The position numbers were made by a program, and so were the translations under genes. A DNA stretch of 64,000 nt from the NCBI GenBank assembly GCA_944326695.1, contig CALVEZ010000008.1, positions 43,732 to 107,731 of the forward strand. Reading direction: 5' to 3'. Source of the DNA: Candidatus Bilophila faecipullorum. Its GTDB lineage: Bacteria; Desulfobacterota; Desulfovibrionia; Desulfovibrionales; Desulfovibrionaceae. Below the pieces are notes generated by a model. That model ran no database searches. It was not told the origin of the DNA and worked only from the letters and a program-made list of their open reading frames with translations. Positions 9,418 through 17,503 of the stretch are shown here, one piece after another (within the stretch, counting starts at the first letter, position 1; every line of letters starts with the position of its first letter).

Positions 9418-9891
9418 CTAATGATGATACGGCAACCCGCGCGTGAGGGACTCGGCGCGGTAGAGCTGTTCGAGAAGGACGACGCGGGCGAGTTCGTGCG
9501 TCATGGTGAGGGGGCCGAGGGCGACGAGATGGCGGGCGGCCCCTTTGACGGCATCATCGAGCCCGAAGGCTCCGCCGATGATGAAGCAGGGGCGACGGCT
9601 CGCGTTCTCGGAAAGCTGTTCGAGAAAAGCGGAGAATTGCCGGGAGGTAAAGGTCTTTCCGCGCTCGTCGAGAACGACGGGAATGTCGGCGGGCGTCAGG
9701 GCTGAGAGAATCCCCTTGCCTTCCACGGCATTACGGTCAACAATGGGCAAAGCGGGATCGCCGTCCTTCACAATGGTTTCGGTGAACGCCCGCCAGCGGA
9801 CGAGCCGCTCGACGTAGTGATCGGCGGCGGCCTTCCAGAAGGGCGTCCGCAAACGTCCGACGGCAACGATTCGTAAGGGCTTTACAGTCAT
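9418..9891 (-). CDS. rlmH: 23S rRNA pseudouridine-1915 N3-methyltransferase
   Basis: Product of 157 residues, normal for RlmH, a SPOUT-fold dimeric enzyme acting on helix 69 of assembled 70S ribosomes. Visible are the family N-terminus LRIVAVGRL, the SAM knot sequence FIIGGAFGLDDAVKGAA and the C-terminal MTHELARVVLLEQLYRAESL...PYHH. I start at ATG 9891 because the family begins there; the upstream ATG at 9948 would add 19 residues, and AAGG lies just before 9891. Repeat element A abuts its 3' end. Confidence 0.93.
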   Translation of the reverse strand: MTVKPLRIVAVGRLRTPFWKAAADHYVERLVRWRAFTETIVKDGDPALPIVDRNAVEGKGILSALTPADIPVVLDERGKTFTSRQFSAFLEQLSENASRRPCFIIGGAFGLDDAVKGAARHLVALGPLTMTHELARVVLLEQLYRAESLTRGLPYHH

Positions 9892-9991
9892 AACGGCCTT
9901 GATTCGGAAAACGGCGCGCTCCGGCGCACGGACGACAAGCTCTGACAAGAAGAGCCTTCACCTAACACCGGCAGGTCGAGGAGGCAAGCAT

Positions 9992-10639
9992 ATGGCTCTT
10001 TCCCAAACGCGCGGCGTGAACGCCCCGCCCTTCGTCAGCCTGAAACGGGCGGCGGAACTCATGCTGGACGGCCACCCCGTCATTTTTCCCACCGAAACCT
10101 TTTTCGCCCTCGGAAGCCGCGCCCTCGACGCCGACGCCACGGCGCGCGTCTACCGGGCGAAACACCGTTCTACGGTCCGTCCCCTGCCCCTGATCCTCGG
10201 CAACTGGGAACAGCTCGACATGGTCGCCAAGGTTCCCGACGAGCTTATGCCCTTGCTCAAGCGCTTCTGGCCCGGACCGCTTTCGGTCATTTTCCCGGCG
10301 CGCCTGCGTGTGCCGGACATCCTCACGGGCGGCACGGGCCGCGTGGCCGTGCGCCTTTCCTCCCACCCCGTGGCCCGCGCCCTCGCGCTGGCCGTGGGCG
10401 AACCCATCACGTCGAGCAGCGCCAACATCAGCGGCAATCCGGCGGTGGTCAGCGCGCGCCAGCTCGACAAGGAACTCATCGCCTCGGTCCGGGGCATCGT
10501 TGATGAGCCGCCCGTGCCCTCCGGCGGGCTGCCCTCCACCCTCATCGAGCGGATGGAGGACGGCAAACTCCGCATCCTGCGCGGCGGGGCCATCACGTCT
10601 GCGGAAATCGCCGAAGCGGGCTTCGACGTGGAAGAATAA
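9992..10639 (+). CDS. tsaC: Threonylcarbamoyl-AMP synthase (Sua5/YrdC family)
   Basis: Product of 215 residues with one YrdC domain. It makes threonylcarbamoyl-AMP from threonine, bicarbonate and ATP for t6A37 of ANN-decoding tRNAs. Visible are PVIFPTETFFALG (usually PTETVYGLG; the Val-Tyr-Gly to Phe-Phe-Ala change is unusual), RPLPLILGN, RFWPGPLSVIF and ITSSSANISGNPA. The length lacks the extra Sua5 domain. ATG 9992 has GAGGAGG 8 bases upstream; the in-frame ATG at 9899 would overlap the rlmH promoter. It diverges from rlmH across 100 bases. The altered lysine-poor entry loop leaves open that it is a YciO-like paralogue. Confidence 0.8.
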   Translation: MALSQTRGVNAPPFVSLKRAAELMLDGHPVIFPTETFFALGSRALDADATARVYRAKHRSTVRPLPLILGNWEQLDMVAKVPDELMPLLKRFWPGPLSVIFPARLRVPDILTGGTGRVAVRLSSHPVARALALAVGEPITSSSANISGNPAVVSARQLDKELIASVRGIVDEPPVPSGGLPSTLIERMEDGKLRILRGGAITSAEIAEAGFDVEE

Positions 10640-10694
10640 AGATGGAAGCGTACGCGGTTTCAGGCTGAGACCGCTCTCCCAAAACGAGAGAAAG

Positions 10695-10743
10695 AAAAGC
10701 GGTTCCGCAACCGACAGCGTCGGGTTGCGGAACCGCTTTTTTT
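10695..10743. terminator. Bidirectional terminator between tsaC and rimO
   Basis: AAAAGCGGTTCCGCAACC pairs with GGTTGCGGAACCGCTTTT and is flanked by A- and T-runs. It can serve tsaC from the left and rimO from the right. Confidence 0.85.
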
Positions 10744-10823
10744 GCAGGGAAGAGGGAAACCCGAGGGAGCGGCCTTTCCTTGAAGGCGAGGACTCAAGGC
10801 CGAGAGCTGTGGAAAGGCCGTAT

Positions 10824-12125
10824 TTAGGCCAGCGCCACCAGATCGTAATCCCGGCACTCCACGATGTCGGCTTCCACCAGCGCGCCGGGCTCCACGCCGG
10901 GACCGCTGACGTAGGTCAGGCCGTCGATTTCCGGGGCCTGGAACCACGCCCGCCCGGTATGCAGGCCGGGCCATTCGGGATGGGGGGCGTCCACGAGGAT
11001 GGACAGGCGCTCGTTCTCAAACTGCGCCAGCCACTCGGCGCTGAGATCGGCTTGCAACTCCATGAGCGAGTCGCGCCGCCATTCCTTGACCTGATCCTCA
11101 ATCTGATCCGGCATGACGGCGGCGGGCGTCCCCTCTTCGGCGCGGTAGGCGAAAACGCCCAGATGCTGGAAGCGCACTTCCTCGATGAAGTCCCGCAGGT
11201 GCTCGAAATGCTCCTCCGTTTCACCGGGGAAGCCGACCATGATGCTCGTGCGCAGGGCCGCTTCGGGGAAGACGTTGCGGATGCGGTCAAGCACTTCGCG
11301 GGGGTTGCGCGCAAAGGGGCGGCCCATGCGCGAGAGCACGTCCGGGTGCGAATGCTGCACGGGCACGTCGAAATAGGGCACGAAAGGCTTGCCCGCCGCG
11401 CGCAGGTATTTGAGCATTTCCGGCGTCATCCCGGCGGGATAGAGGTAGAGCAGCCGCAGCCGTTCAAGGCCGGACAGGGGGAAAAGCTCGTCGAGCAGCA
11501 CGCGCAGGTCCGGCTTGCCGTCGAGATCGCAGCCCCATGCGGTCACGTCCTGCGCCACCAGCACCAGTTCCTTGACGCCCTGATCGAGCAGGCCGCGCGC
11601 TTCGTTGACGATGAGTTCCTTGGTGTGCGAACGGTGACGGCCCCGGATGCTCGGGATAGTGCAGAACGAACAGGCGTGGCGGCAACCGTCGCTGATCTTG
11701 AGCCATGCGTAGGAGGGGCCCGTGCTGAGCAGGCGGCCCGGCGCGGACGGCTCGGGCAGGCCGAGCTTGCGGGCGATCATCGCGGGCCACTGCTCAAGGC
11801 TGCTGTTGTCCAGCCAGAGATCGACCTCCGGGAGTTCCGGGGCCAGCTCGCGCTCATGATAGCGCCCCACCAGACAGCCCGCCACGGCCAGCAGAGGGCG
11901 TTTGGGCAGGTCTTCGATGTCCGCAATGGCCTGCGCGATGGTCCGCACCGATTCCTCGGTGGCGGGCTGGATGAAGGCGCAGGTATTGATGAAAACCAGA
12001 TCGGCGTCTTCCGGCGCGTCCACCGGGACAAGCTCCACGCCGAGAGACCCGAGAAGGCGCTCGGTGTCGACCCGGTTCTTGGGACAGCCGAGGCTTGTGG
12101 AATAGCAGCGAAGCGAATGGGACAT
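10824..12125 (-). CDS. rimO: Ribosomal protein S12 methylthiotransferase
   Basis: Product of 433 residues. This radical-SAM methylthiotransferase modifies the conserved aspartate of S12. Domain order: MTTase N-terminal domain with the family signature STSLGCPKNRVDTE and Cys residues for the second [4Fe-4S] cluster (residues 14, about 50 and 84); the radical SAM triad in GCRHACSFCTIPSIRGRHRS; and a C-terminal TRAM domain from about residue 370. GCPKNRVD separates RimO from MiaB, which has a different N-terminal signature. GAGGT lies 6 bases before the start. Its promoter lies in the region shared with rdgB. Confidence 0.95.
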   Translation of the reverse strand: MSHSLRCYSTSLGCPKNRVDTERLLGSLGVELVPVDAPEDADLVFINTCAFIQPATEESVRTIAQAIADIEDLPKRPLLAVAGCLVGRYHERELAPELPEVDLWLDNSSLEQWPAMIARKLGLPEPSAPGRLLSTGPSYAWLKISDGCRHACSFCTIPSIRGRHRSHTKELIVNEARGLLDQGVKELVLVAQDVTAWGCDLDGKPDLRVLLDELFPLSGLERLRLLYLYPAGMTPEMLKYLRAAGKPFVPYFDVPVQHSHPDVLSRMGRPFARNPREVLDRIRNVFPEAALRTSIMVGFPGETEEHFEHLRDFIEEVRFQHLGVFAYRAEEGTPAAVMPDQIEDQVKEWRRDSLMELQADLSAEWLAQFENERLSILVDAPHPEWPGLHTGRAWFQAPEIDGLTYVSGPGVEPGALVEADIVECRDYDLVALA

Positions 12126-12451
12126 GGCTTACCTCATATCGTTATGCCGCCGCACGCCCAACGCCGCGCGGCTTCTCGTTTTCTTGTTCTTATTATGGAT
12201 TTGTGGCCGCCGTCCGGTGCGGGCCAGAGGACGCTTCCCCTTGCCGACGGTCCGGCGCGACCACCTGCCGCCAAGGGAGCCTTCCGTAAAAGGCGCTCCT
12301 CCTCCCGTCCCCCGGGCGCGGCCTTGCCCCAGACGGGGAACGTGTTGACGGGGTGGGTGATTGGCGGCAAACTGTACGGCGTATGACCGTGAACGCCGCG
12401 GACTGATCCGTCCGTGGTACGCAATATAGCCGCAATGCGCAAGGAGCAGAC
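12126..12451. other. Divergent promoter region of rimO and rdgB
   Basis: GC-rich with AT-rich islands near 12175-12200 (rimO side) and 12405-12440 (rdgB side). A TTGACG at 12345 could be a -35 element on the plus strand, but the partner -10 is weak. No gene seen. Confidence 0.35.
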
Positions 12452-13117
12452 ATGAACGAACAGGCCGCAGCGCCCGATGGAGCCGTTACCATCGTCCTCG
12501 CCACCCGCAACAAGGGGAAAGTGCGCGAGATGGAAGAACCCTTGCGTGCCTTCGGGCTGCGCGTGGTCGGGCTCGACGCCTTCCCGGACCTCCCCGAGGT
12601 GGAGGAAACCGGCGCCACCTTCGAGGAAAACGCCCTCCTGAAGGCCCGCGACGTGGCCCGGCGCACAGGGCTGCTCGCCATTGCGGACGATTCCGGCCTT
12701 GAGGTGGACGCGCTTGACGGCGCGCCCGGCGTGCGTTCGGCCCGCTACAGCGACGACATGCCCGATCTTCCCGGCGAAAGCAAAGACGAGCGCAACGTCA
12801 TGAAACTTCTGGCCGTCCTTTCCTCCGCGCGCCTGTGGCAACGCTCCGCCCGCTTCCGCACGGTCATCGCCGCCTGCACGCCCGAGGGCGATACCCTCGT
12901 CGCGCCGGGCACGTGGGAAGGGAGCATCGCCTGTTCGCCGCGCGGCAAAAACGGCTTCGGCTACGACCCGGTTTTCCTCGATCCCGAACTTGGCCGCACC
13001 GCCGCCGAACTCAGCCGCGAAGAAAAAATGGCCCGCAGCCACCGGGGGAACGCCCTGCGCGAGCTCCTGCGCCTGTGGCCCGCCTTCTGGGAAAGGTATC
13101 TCCAGAAGAGAGCTTGA
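12452..13117 (+). CDS. rdgB: dITP/XTP pyrophosphatase
   Basis: Product of 221 residues of the HAM1/RdgB family. It hydrolyses non-canonical purine triphosphates (dITP, XTP) to monophosphates and keeps them out of DNA. Visible are the N-terminal TIVLATRNKGKVREME, the metal site TFEENALLKA, the DDSGLEVDALDGAPGVRSARY signature region, and the C-terminal GKNGFGYDPVF. The family is usually about 200 residues. AAGGAG sits 7 bases before ATG 12452. The HD-domain gene follows 140 bases downstream. Confidence 0.95.
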   Translation: MNEQAAAPDGAVTIVLATRNKGKVREMEEPLRAFGLRVVGLDAFPDLPEVEETGATFEENALLKARDVARRTGLLAIADDSGLEVDALDGAPGVRSARYSDDMPDLPGESKDERNVMKLLAVLSSARLWQRSARFRTVIAACTPEGDTLVAPGTWEGSIACSPRGKNGFGYDPVFLDPELGRTAAELSREEKMARSHRGNALRELLRLWPAFWERYLQKRA

Positions 13118-13257
13118 CTTTTCGGCGCACGGCTGTGACTTTGGAGCCAACAAACCTTGGATACTCCGCCGATGCCGGGGAAGCGCCGAAGCCCCCCGCG
13201 CGGATACGGCATTCCGTTTCAGGACGCATGTGCATTCGACCGACAGGAGAACAGTTC

Positions 13258-14589
13258 ATGGATGAAGCCACCCTCAACGATAAGATGAAAACGGGGATCA
13301 CGCTCTGCAAGGCCATCATGCGCAACGGCTACGACGCCTACGCCATCAATGCGCCGCTCCAGAAGCTGATCTTCGAGAAAACCGGCGCCTTGGACGTGGA
13401 CATCGCCTGCGCCTGCGATAGCGAAACGCTGTTCAAGATATTCCCCACCGCCCAGCCCTACACCGAGGAAGGCGCGGTGGCCATCCTTCAGGAAAACGGC
13501 GTCACCCTCCGCTTCTACCCCACTGATGTGGAGGACGCCTCCCATCCCGAACGCAGCCAGTTGCGCATCACGCCGCGCCTCATGCGCCTGCTGAACGAAC
13601 TGCAGTCCAAGGGGCTGCTCAAGCCCTCCAATACCAAAGACCCCGAAGCGCGGGCCTTCGAGAACTTTGAAGAGGCCGGAAGCGTCAAGCTCATCGGCCA
13701 CCCCCACGTGACCCTGAGCTACAACTATCTTCTGGCCATCCGAGCCCTGCGCTACGCGGCCAACTGCGATCTTCCGGTGAATCCGCACACGTGGATGGCC
13801 ATCGTCCAGTCCGCAAACCGCATCCTCGATTATGTGCCCGCCCGTGAAATCATGGAAGAATGGCGCAAGGTGGCGGCGGAATCCATGTGGAAGTTCGTGC
13901 AGCTCCTTTTCGACGCGCACATCCTGCACGGCCTCATGCCCGAAGTGGCTGCGCTCGACTGCGTGCAGCAGGAACTGGAAAACGGGGAAACGGAGAGCGT
14001 CTTCGCCCATACCATCAAATGCATGAAGCATTATCCCGAGGAAGGCTTCAGCATGGACTGGTACGGCACCCTCGCCACCATGTTCCACGATGTGGGCAAG
14101 CTCTACACCGCCGAGCACATGAACGGCCACTGGACCTTCTACCAGCATCACCGCGTGGGCGCCGGCGTCACGCGCAAAATCCTGCGCCGCCTGCACTTCA
14201 CGCCCGAGGACATCGATCTCATCTGCCACCTCGTGCGGCATCACATGATGTTCCACTTCATGCTGACGGACCGGGGCATCCGCCGCTTCAAGGCGCTGGC
14301 CGAAACCGACCGGCTCATCGCCATATGCCGCGCCGACATCAAGGCCAAGGACGGCAGCTATACCTATTTCAACCATAATACCAAGTACCTGACCCGCGCC
14401 GAAACGGACGAGCTGCTTCTTGAGCCGCTCCTGAACGGCAACGAGATCATGGAGCACACCAACCTGCCTCCCGGCCCCGCCGTGGGCACCATCCGCGACG
14501 CCCTCCTCAAGGCGCAGGTGGCCGGGGAAGTGACTGATCTCGATTCGGCCATCACCTTTGTGAAGGCCTACAGCGAACGGTTGCAGTAA
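13258..14589 (+). CDS. HD-domain protein with a degenerate CCA-enzyme-like head
   Basis: Product of 443 residues. Residues 20-60 (NGYDAYAIN...DVDIACACDSETLFKIFP) line up with the head of tRNA nucleotidyltransferases (GYxAYxVGGxVRDxLL...DxDIAT...LFP), but the GG-VRD segment is replaced by INAPLQK; only the DVD acidic pair remains. The C-terminal half has an HD domain: HTIKCMKH, the metal pair in TMFHDVGKLY, and LVRHH. I infer a metal-dependent phosphohydrolase whose nucleotidyltransferase half no longer works. Sequence before ATG 13258 is not family-like, and ACAGGAGA sits 6 bases upstream. The role is unknown; it may act on tRNA 3' ends or a nucleotide signal. Confidence 0.75.
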   Translation: MDEATLNDKMKTGITLCKAIMRNGYDAYAINAPLQKLIFEKTGALDVDIACACDSETLFKIFPTAQPYTEEGAVAILQENGVTLRFYPTDVEDASHPERSQLRITPRLMRLLNELQSKGLLKPSNTKDPEARAFENFEEAGSVKLIGHPHVTLSYNYLLAIRALRYAANCDLPVNPHTWMAIVQSANRILDYVPAREIMEEWRKVAAESMWKFVQLLFDAHILHGLMPEVAALDCVQQELENGETESVFAHTIKCMKHYPEEGFSMDWYGTLATMFHDVGKLYTAEHMNGHWTFYQHHRVGAGVTRKILRRLHFTPEDIDLICHLVRHHMMFHFMLTDRGIRRFKALAETDRLIAICRADIKAKDGSYTYFNHNTKYLTRAETDELLLEPLLNGNEIMEHTNLPPGPAVGTIRDALLKAQVAGEVTDLDSAITFVKAYSERLQ

Positions 14590-14658
14590 AAAAGATCAGA
14601 GGAAGGGGCCTTTCGGGAGACGAGACCGCAAGTCCCGCGCCTGAGCCCAGAGCAGATG

Positions 14659-14893
14659 AACTTTGACTTTTTACAAAAGTCAAAGTTGGCATTCTGCCAA
14701 AAAACGTCGTTTTTGGCAGAATCCACGCCATCTTGTGGCGGGCCACACCTGCGTGTGGCCAGAGCCGTTTCAAAATGAAACGGCTCTGGCGCACAGGCCG
14801 CAAGCCGGAGGAGACTCCTTCCCCGCTTCCGGCGGGGTACCCCTGCCTCTTCGTAAATGCATGCCGCTTCCGACGCCCCGCCGGAAGCGGCAT
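14659..14893. repeat. Cluster of six consecutive hairpins
   Basis: In order: AACTTTGACTTTT/AAAAGTCAAAGTT (14659-14687), ATTCTGCCAAAAA/TTTTTGGCAGAAT (14691-14722), CGCCA/TGGCG (14726-14740), GGCCACAC/GTGTGGCC (14741-14760), CCAGAGCCGTTTCA/TGAAACGGCTCTGG (14759-14789) and ATGCCGCTTCC.../GGAAGCGGCAT (14861-14893). All stems are perfect or nearly so. They fill the space between the HD gene and rlmN; several have terminator-like A/T tracts. Confidence 0.8.
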
Positions 14894-14934
14894 GAACCGT
14901 ATCCGGGACCCTCCCGCAACCCCATGCAGGAACC

Positions 14935-16005
14935 ATGATAGACATTCTGAATCTGACGTATCCCGAACTGGAAACCTTCATCGTCGAGGAACTCGGACAG
15001 CCGCGTTTCCGGGCCGCGCAGGTCTGGCAATGGCTGTGGCAGAAACACGCCACGTCCTTTGAGGCCATGACCGACGTTTCCAAGCAACTGCGCGCCAAAC
15101 TTGCGGAAGTGGCGGAAATCGTCCTCCCTGAGGTCGTGACCGTGCAGACCTCCTCGGACGGCACGGAAAAGCTCCTGCTGCGCCTGCGCGACGGCGCGCT
15201 GGTGGAGACGGTCATCCTGCCGAGCACGGGTCAGGACGGCTCCGTCCGCATCGCCCAGTGCGTGTCATCGCAAATCGGCTGTCCGATGGGCTGCACCTTT
15301 TGCAGCACGGGCACGATGGGCTTTATCCGCAACATGACCGCCGGGGAAATCCTCAGTCAGGTCCTTGTGGCCCGGATGCGCCTCGGGGACAACCGCATCG
15401 ATCATCCGATCATCCGCAATCTGGTCTTCATGGGCATGGGCGAGCCCCTGCTCAACCTGCGGGAAGTGACCCGCGCCCTCCAGATGCTCAACCACGACAA
15501 GGGGATGGATTTCTCCCCCCGCCGCATTACCGTTTCCACCTGCGGCATCAAGTCGGGCCTGCGGGAACTCGGGGACAGCGGCCTCGCCTTTCTCGCGGTA
15601 TCGCTGCACGCTCCGAATCAGGAGCTGCGCGCCCGGATCATGCCCAAGGCGGCAAGCTGGCATCTCGACGACCTCATGGCGACGCTCGAAAGCTACCCCC
15701 TCAAGACGCGCGAGCACATCACCTTTGAATATCTTCTGCTCGGCGGCGTGAACGACCAGCCCGAGCACGCGCGCGAGCTGGCGAAGCTCGTTTCCCGGGT
15801 CAAGGGCAAGCTGAACCTCATCGCCTACAACCCTTCGGAAGGGCAGCCCTACAAGGCCCCGAGCGAGGCCGACATCCTCGCTTTTGAAAAAATCCTTTGG
15901 GCCAAGGGCATCACGGCCATCCTCCGCAAGAGCAAGGGGCAGGACATCAAGGCCGCCTGCGGCCAGTTGAAGAGCGAATGGGAACGGAAGGCGGGGGAGG
16001 AGTAG
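14935..16005 (+). CDS. rlmN: 23S rRNA A2503 / tRNA A37 C2-methyltransferase
   Basis: Product of 356 residues, typical of RlmN. It is a radical-SAM enzyme that places a methyl group on C2 of adenine 2503 in 23S rRNA and A37 of some tRNAs. The CxxxCxxC cluster motif is visible in GCPMGCTFCSTGTMGF; the two catalytic cysteines are in QCVSSQIGCP and near the C-terminus in KAACGQL. GMGEPLLNL and the SAM-binding SLHAPNQELR are also present. AGGA lies 3-4 bases before ATG 14935. The gene is preceded by the six-hairpin cluster and its stop is followed at 2 bases by repeat element C. Confidence 0.95.
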   Translation: MIDILNLTYPELETFIVEELGQPRFRAAQVWQWLWQKHATSFEAMTDVSKQLRAKLAEVAEIVLPEVVTVQTSSDGTEKLLLRLRDGALVETVILPSTGQDGSVRIAQCVSSQIGCPMGCTFCSTGTMGFIRNMTAGEILSQVLVARMRLGDNRIDHPIIRNLVFMGMGEPLLNLREVTRALQMLNHDKGMDFSPRRITVSTCGIKSGLRELGDSGLAFLAVSLHAPNQELRARIMPKAASWHLDDLMATLESYPLKTREHITFEYLLLGGVNDQPEHARELAKLVSRVKGKLNLIAYNPSEGQPYKAPSEADILAFEKILWAKGITAILRKSKGQDIKAACGQLKSEWERKAGEE

Positions 16006-16007
16006 CA

Positions 16008-16107
16008 TGTGGGGAGGGGGAGGAAGAACCCTTCTGAAGAAGGGCTTCTTCCTCCCCCTCCCCACACCCCACCCCCTCCATCTCCCAAGACTTTTATAAG
16101 GGTCGAC
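16008..16107. repeat. Palindromic repeat element, copy C
   Basis: Hairpin TGTGGGGAGGGGGAGGAAGA... with a CTTCTGAAGAAG tip (16008-16066), then CACCCCCTCCATCTCCCAAG and GTCGAC. In reverse complement it has the same order as copies A and B: GTCGA, GTCTT, GGAG, GATGGAGGG and the hairpin. It begins 2 bases after the rlmN stop. Confidence 0.75.
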
Positions 16108-16191
16108 GAAAGGCCGGGCGGAAGAAACGGCTGTTCCCGGGCGGCCGTCCCCCGGGGAAGACAAAGAAAACCTTCCTGCATCCCCAGACGC

Positions 16192-16220
16192 AAAAAGAGC
16201 CCGCATCACCCGGGCTCTTC
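16192..16220. terminator. Bidirectional terminator between rlmN and pheA
   Basis: AAAAAGAGCCCG, a CATCAC loop, CCGGGCTCTT and a T-rich tail; lies between convergent rlmN and pheA. Confidence 0.75.
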
Positions 16221-16274
16221 TACTTCTTGTCTGGCATCCCTCGTCTTCCATACAGCGGGACTCCCGCCGCGCCG

Positions 16275-16368
16275 CCTCCCCACCAGTCGAAAATCTTTGA
16301 AGAGGATGGGGGAGGTTTGGAGGGGGAAGGGGAAACTTTCTCCAGAAAGTTTCCCCTTCCCCCTCCAA
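16275..16368. repeat. Palindromic repeat element, copy B
   Basis: CCTCCCCACCAGTCGAAAAT, CTTTGAAGAGGATGGGGGAG, then a perfect hairpin (16317-16368) with a TTTCTCCAGAAA tip. It differs from copy A at only a few positions and the hairpin changes are compensated in both arms. It lies 17 bases past the pheA stop. Confidence 0.85.
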
Positions 16369-16385
16369 GGCTTTCTTCTTCCCTC

Positions 16386-17501
16386 CTACTCGCCCGCCAT
16401 GTAGCAGCCCAGCAGCCTGAACGAATGGCAGGTGTTGCGGAGCTCGGCAAGGACGCCCGAAAGCTCGGGCCTGAGCAGGTTCGTTTCGAGATCGGCAAAG
16501 AAGGCGTACTTCCAGCTCTGGGCGCGCAGGGGCCGGGATTCGAGCTTGCGCAGGTTGATCCCCGCCTTGAACAACAGCTCGAGAATGCCCGCCAACGAGC
16601 CGGGCTTGTCGGGCAGCGTGAAGAGCACCGACGTCTTGTTGGCGCTGGCGCTGTCCGTGGGCTTGGGCCCGATGACCACGAAGCGGGTCTGGTTGGTGGG
16701 CTCGTCCTCCAGATTGTAGGCCAGAATGGGCAGCCCGAGCATGGTGGAAAGGCTCTTGTGCCCGATGGCGGCGGAATGCGGCTCCCCGGCGGCGCGGCGG
16801 GCGGCCGCGGCAGTAGAGTCGCAGGCCACGAGCGAGGCATCCGGCAGGTGCTGGCGCAACCAGCGCTGACACTGGGCCAATGCCTGCGGATGGGAGTAGA
16901 CGACCGTGATCGCGTCCAGGGACGGCTCGGAAGACAGCAGAGCGTGCTCAATGCGGGAGACCGATTCGGCCTGAATATAGACCTCATACTCCATAAAAAG
17001 ATCGAAGCACTGCCCCACCGAGCCTTGCAGGACGTTCTCAAGCGGGATGACCCCGAGCGCGCAGTCCCCGCCGTGCACGGCGGCAAAGGCTTCCCGGAAA
17101 TTCTTGCAGGGCCTGTAGTCCATGAGATGCCCGAGCAGGTCCACGGCGGCGAAATAGGAATTGGTCCCCTCAGGCCCCAGATAGGCCACGGACACGGGCT
17201 GCTGGAGCACGCGCGAGGAGGCGAAGATTTCATGCCAGATGGCGCGCAGATGCTCCTCGGGCAGGGGGCCGGAATTCAGACGGACCAGATTGTCCAGCAC
17301 CTCACGCTCGCGCTGAGGCCGGAAGACGGGGCCCGAGGTGTTGGCCTTGACCTTCCCCACTTCAAGGCTCAGGGAAGCGCGACGGTTGAGCAGCGCCAGA
17401 AGCTCGGCGTCCACGGCGTCGATGCGGCGGCGCAGGTCCTTGAGAGGCTCGGAAGGGGCCGCCGCGGACCAGCCGTCCGGGGTATCGTTGGTTTCTGGCA
17501 T
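16386..17501 (-). CDS. pheA: Bifunctional chorismate mutase / prephenate dehydratase
   Basis: Product of 371 residues. Residues 20-105 are an AroQ-type chorismate mutase (LRRRIDAVDAELLALLNRRASL, later HLRAIWHEIF). Residues 107-290 are the prephenate dehydratase domain (VAYLGPEGTNSYFAA, GVIPLENVLQGSVG, TRFVVIG). Residues 300-371 are an ACT domain with the Phe-binding KTSVLFTLPDKPGSLAGILELL and ESRP motifs, so the enzyme is expected to be feedback-inhibited by phenylalanine. It makes phenylpyruvate from chorismate. It starts 2 bases after the DHQ synthase stop, so it is the third gene of the attenuated aromatic operon. In D. vulgaris this operon continues into aroA, tyrA and trp genes; here it ends. 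Confidence 0.95.
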   Translation of the reverse strand: MPETNDTPDGWSAAAPSEPLKDLRRRIDAVDAELLALLNRRASLSLEVGKVKANTSGPVFRPQREREVLDNLVRLNSGPLPEEHLRAIWHEIFASSRVLQQPVSVAYLGPEGTNSYFAAVDLLGHLMDYRPCKNFREAFAAVHGGDCALGVIPLENVLQGSVGQCFDLFMEYEVYIQAESVSRIEHALLSSEPSLDAITVVYSHPQALAQCQRWLRQHLPDASLVACDSTAAAARRAAGEPHSAAIGHKSLSTMLGLPILAYNLEDEPTNQTRFVVIGPKPTDSASANKTSVLFTLPDKPGSLAGILELLFKAGINLRKLESRPLRAQSWKYAFFADLETNLLRPELSGVLAELRNTCHSFRLLGCYMAGE

Positions 17502-17503
17502 GG

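Noticed and set aside
10308..12386. 692-codon plus-strand ORF
   Set aside because: Lies over tsaC and antisense to rimO, both unmistakable.
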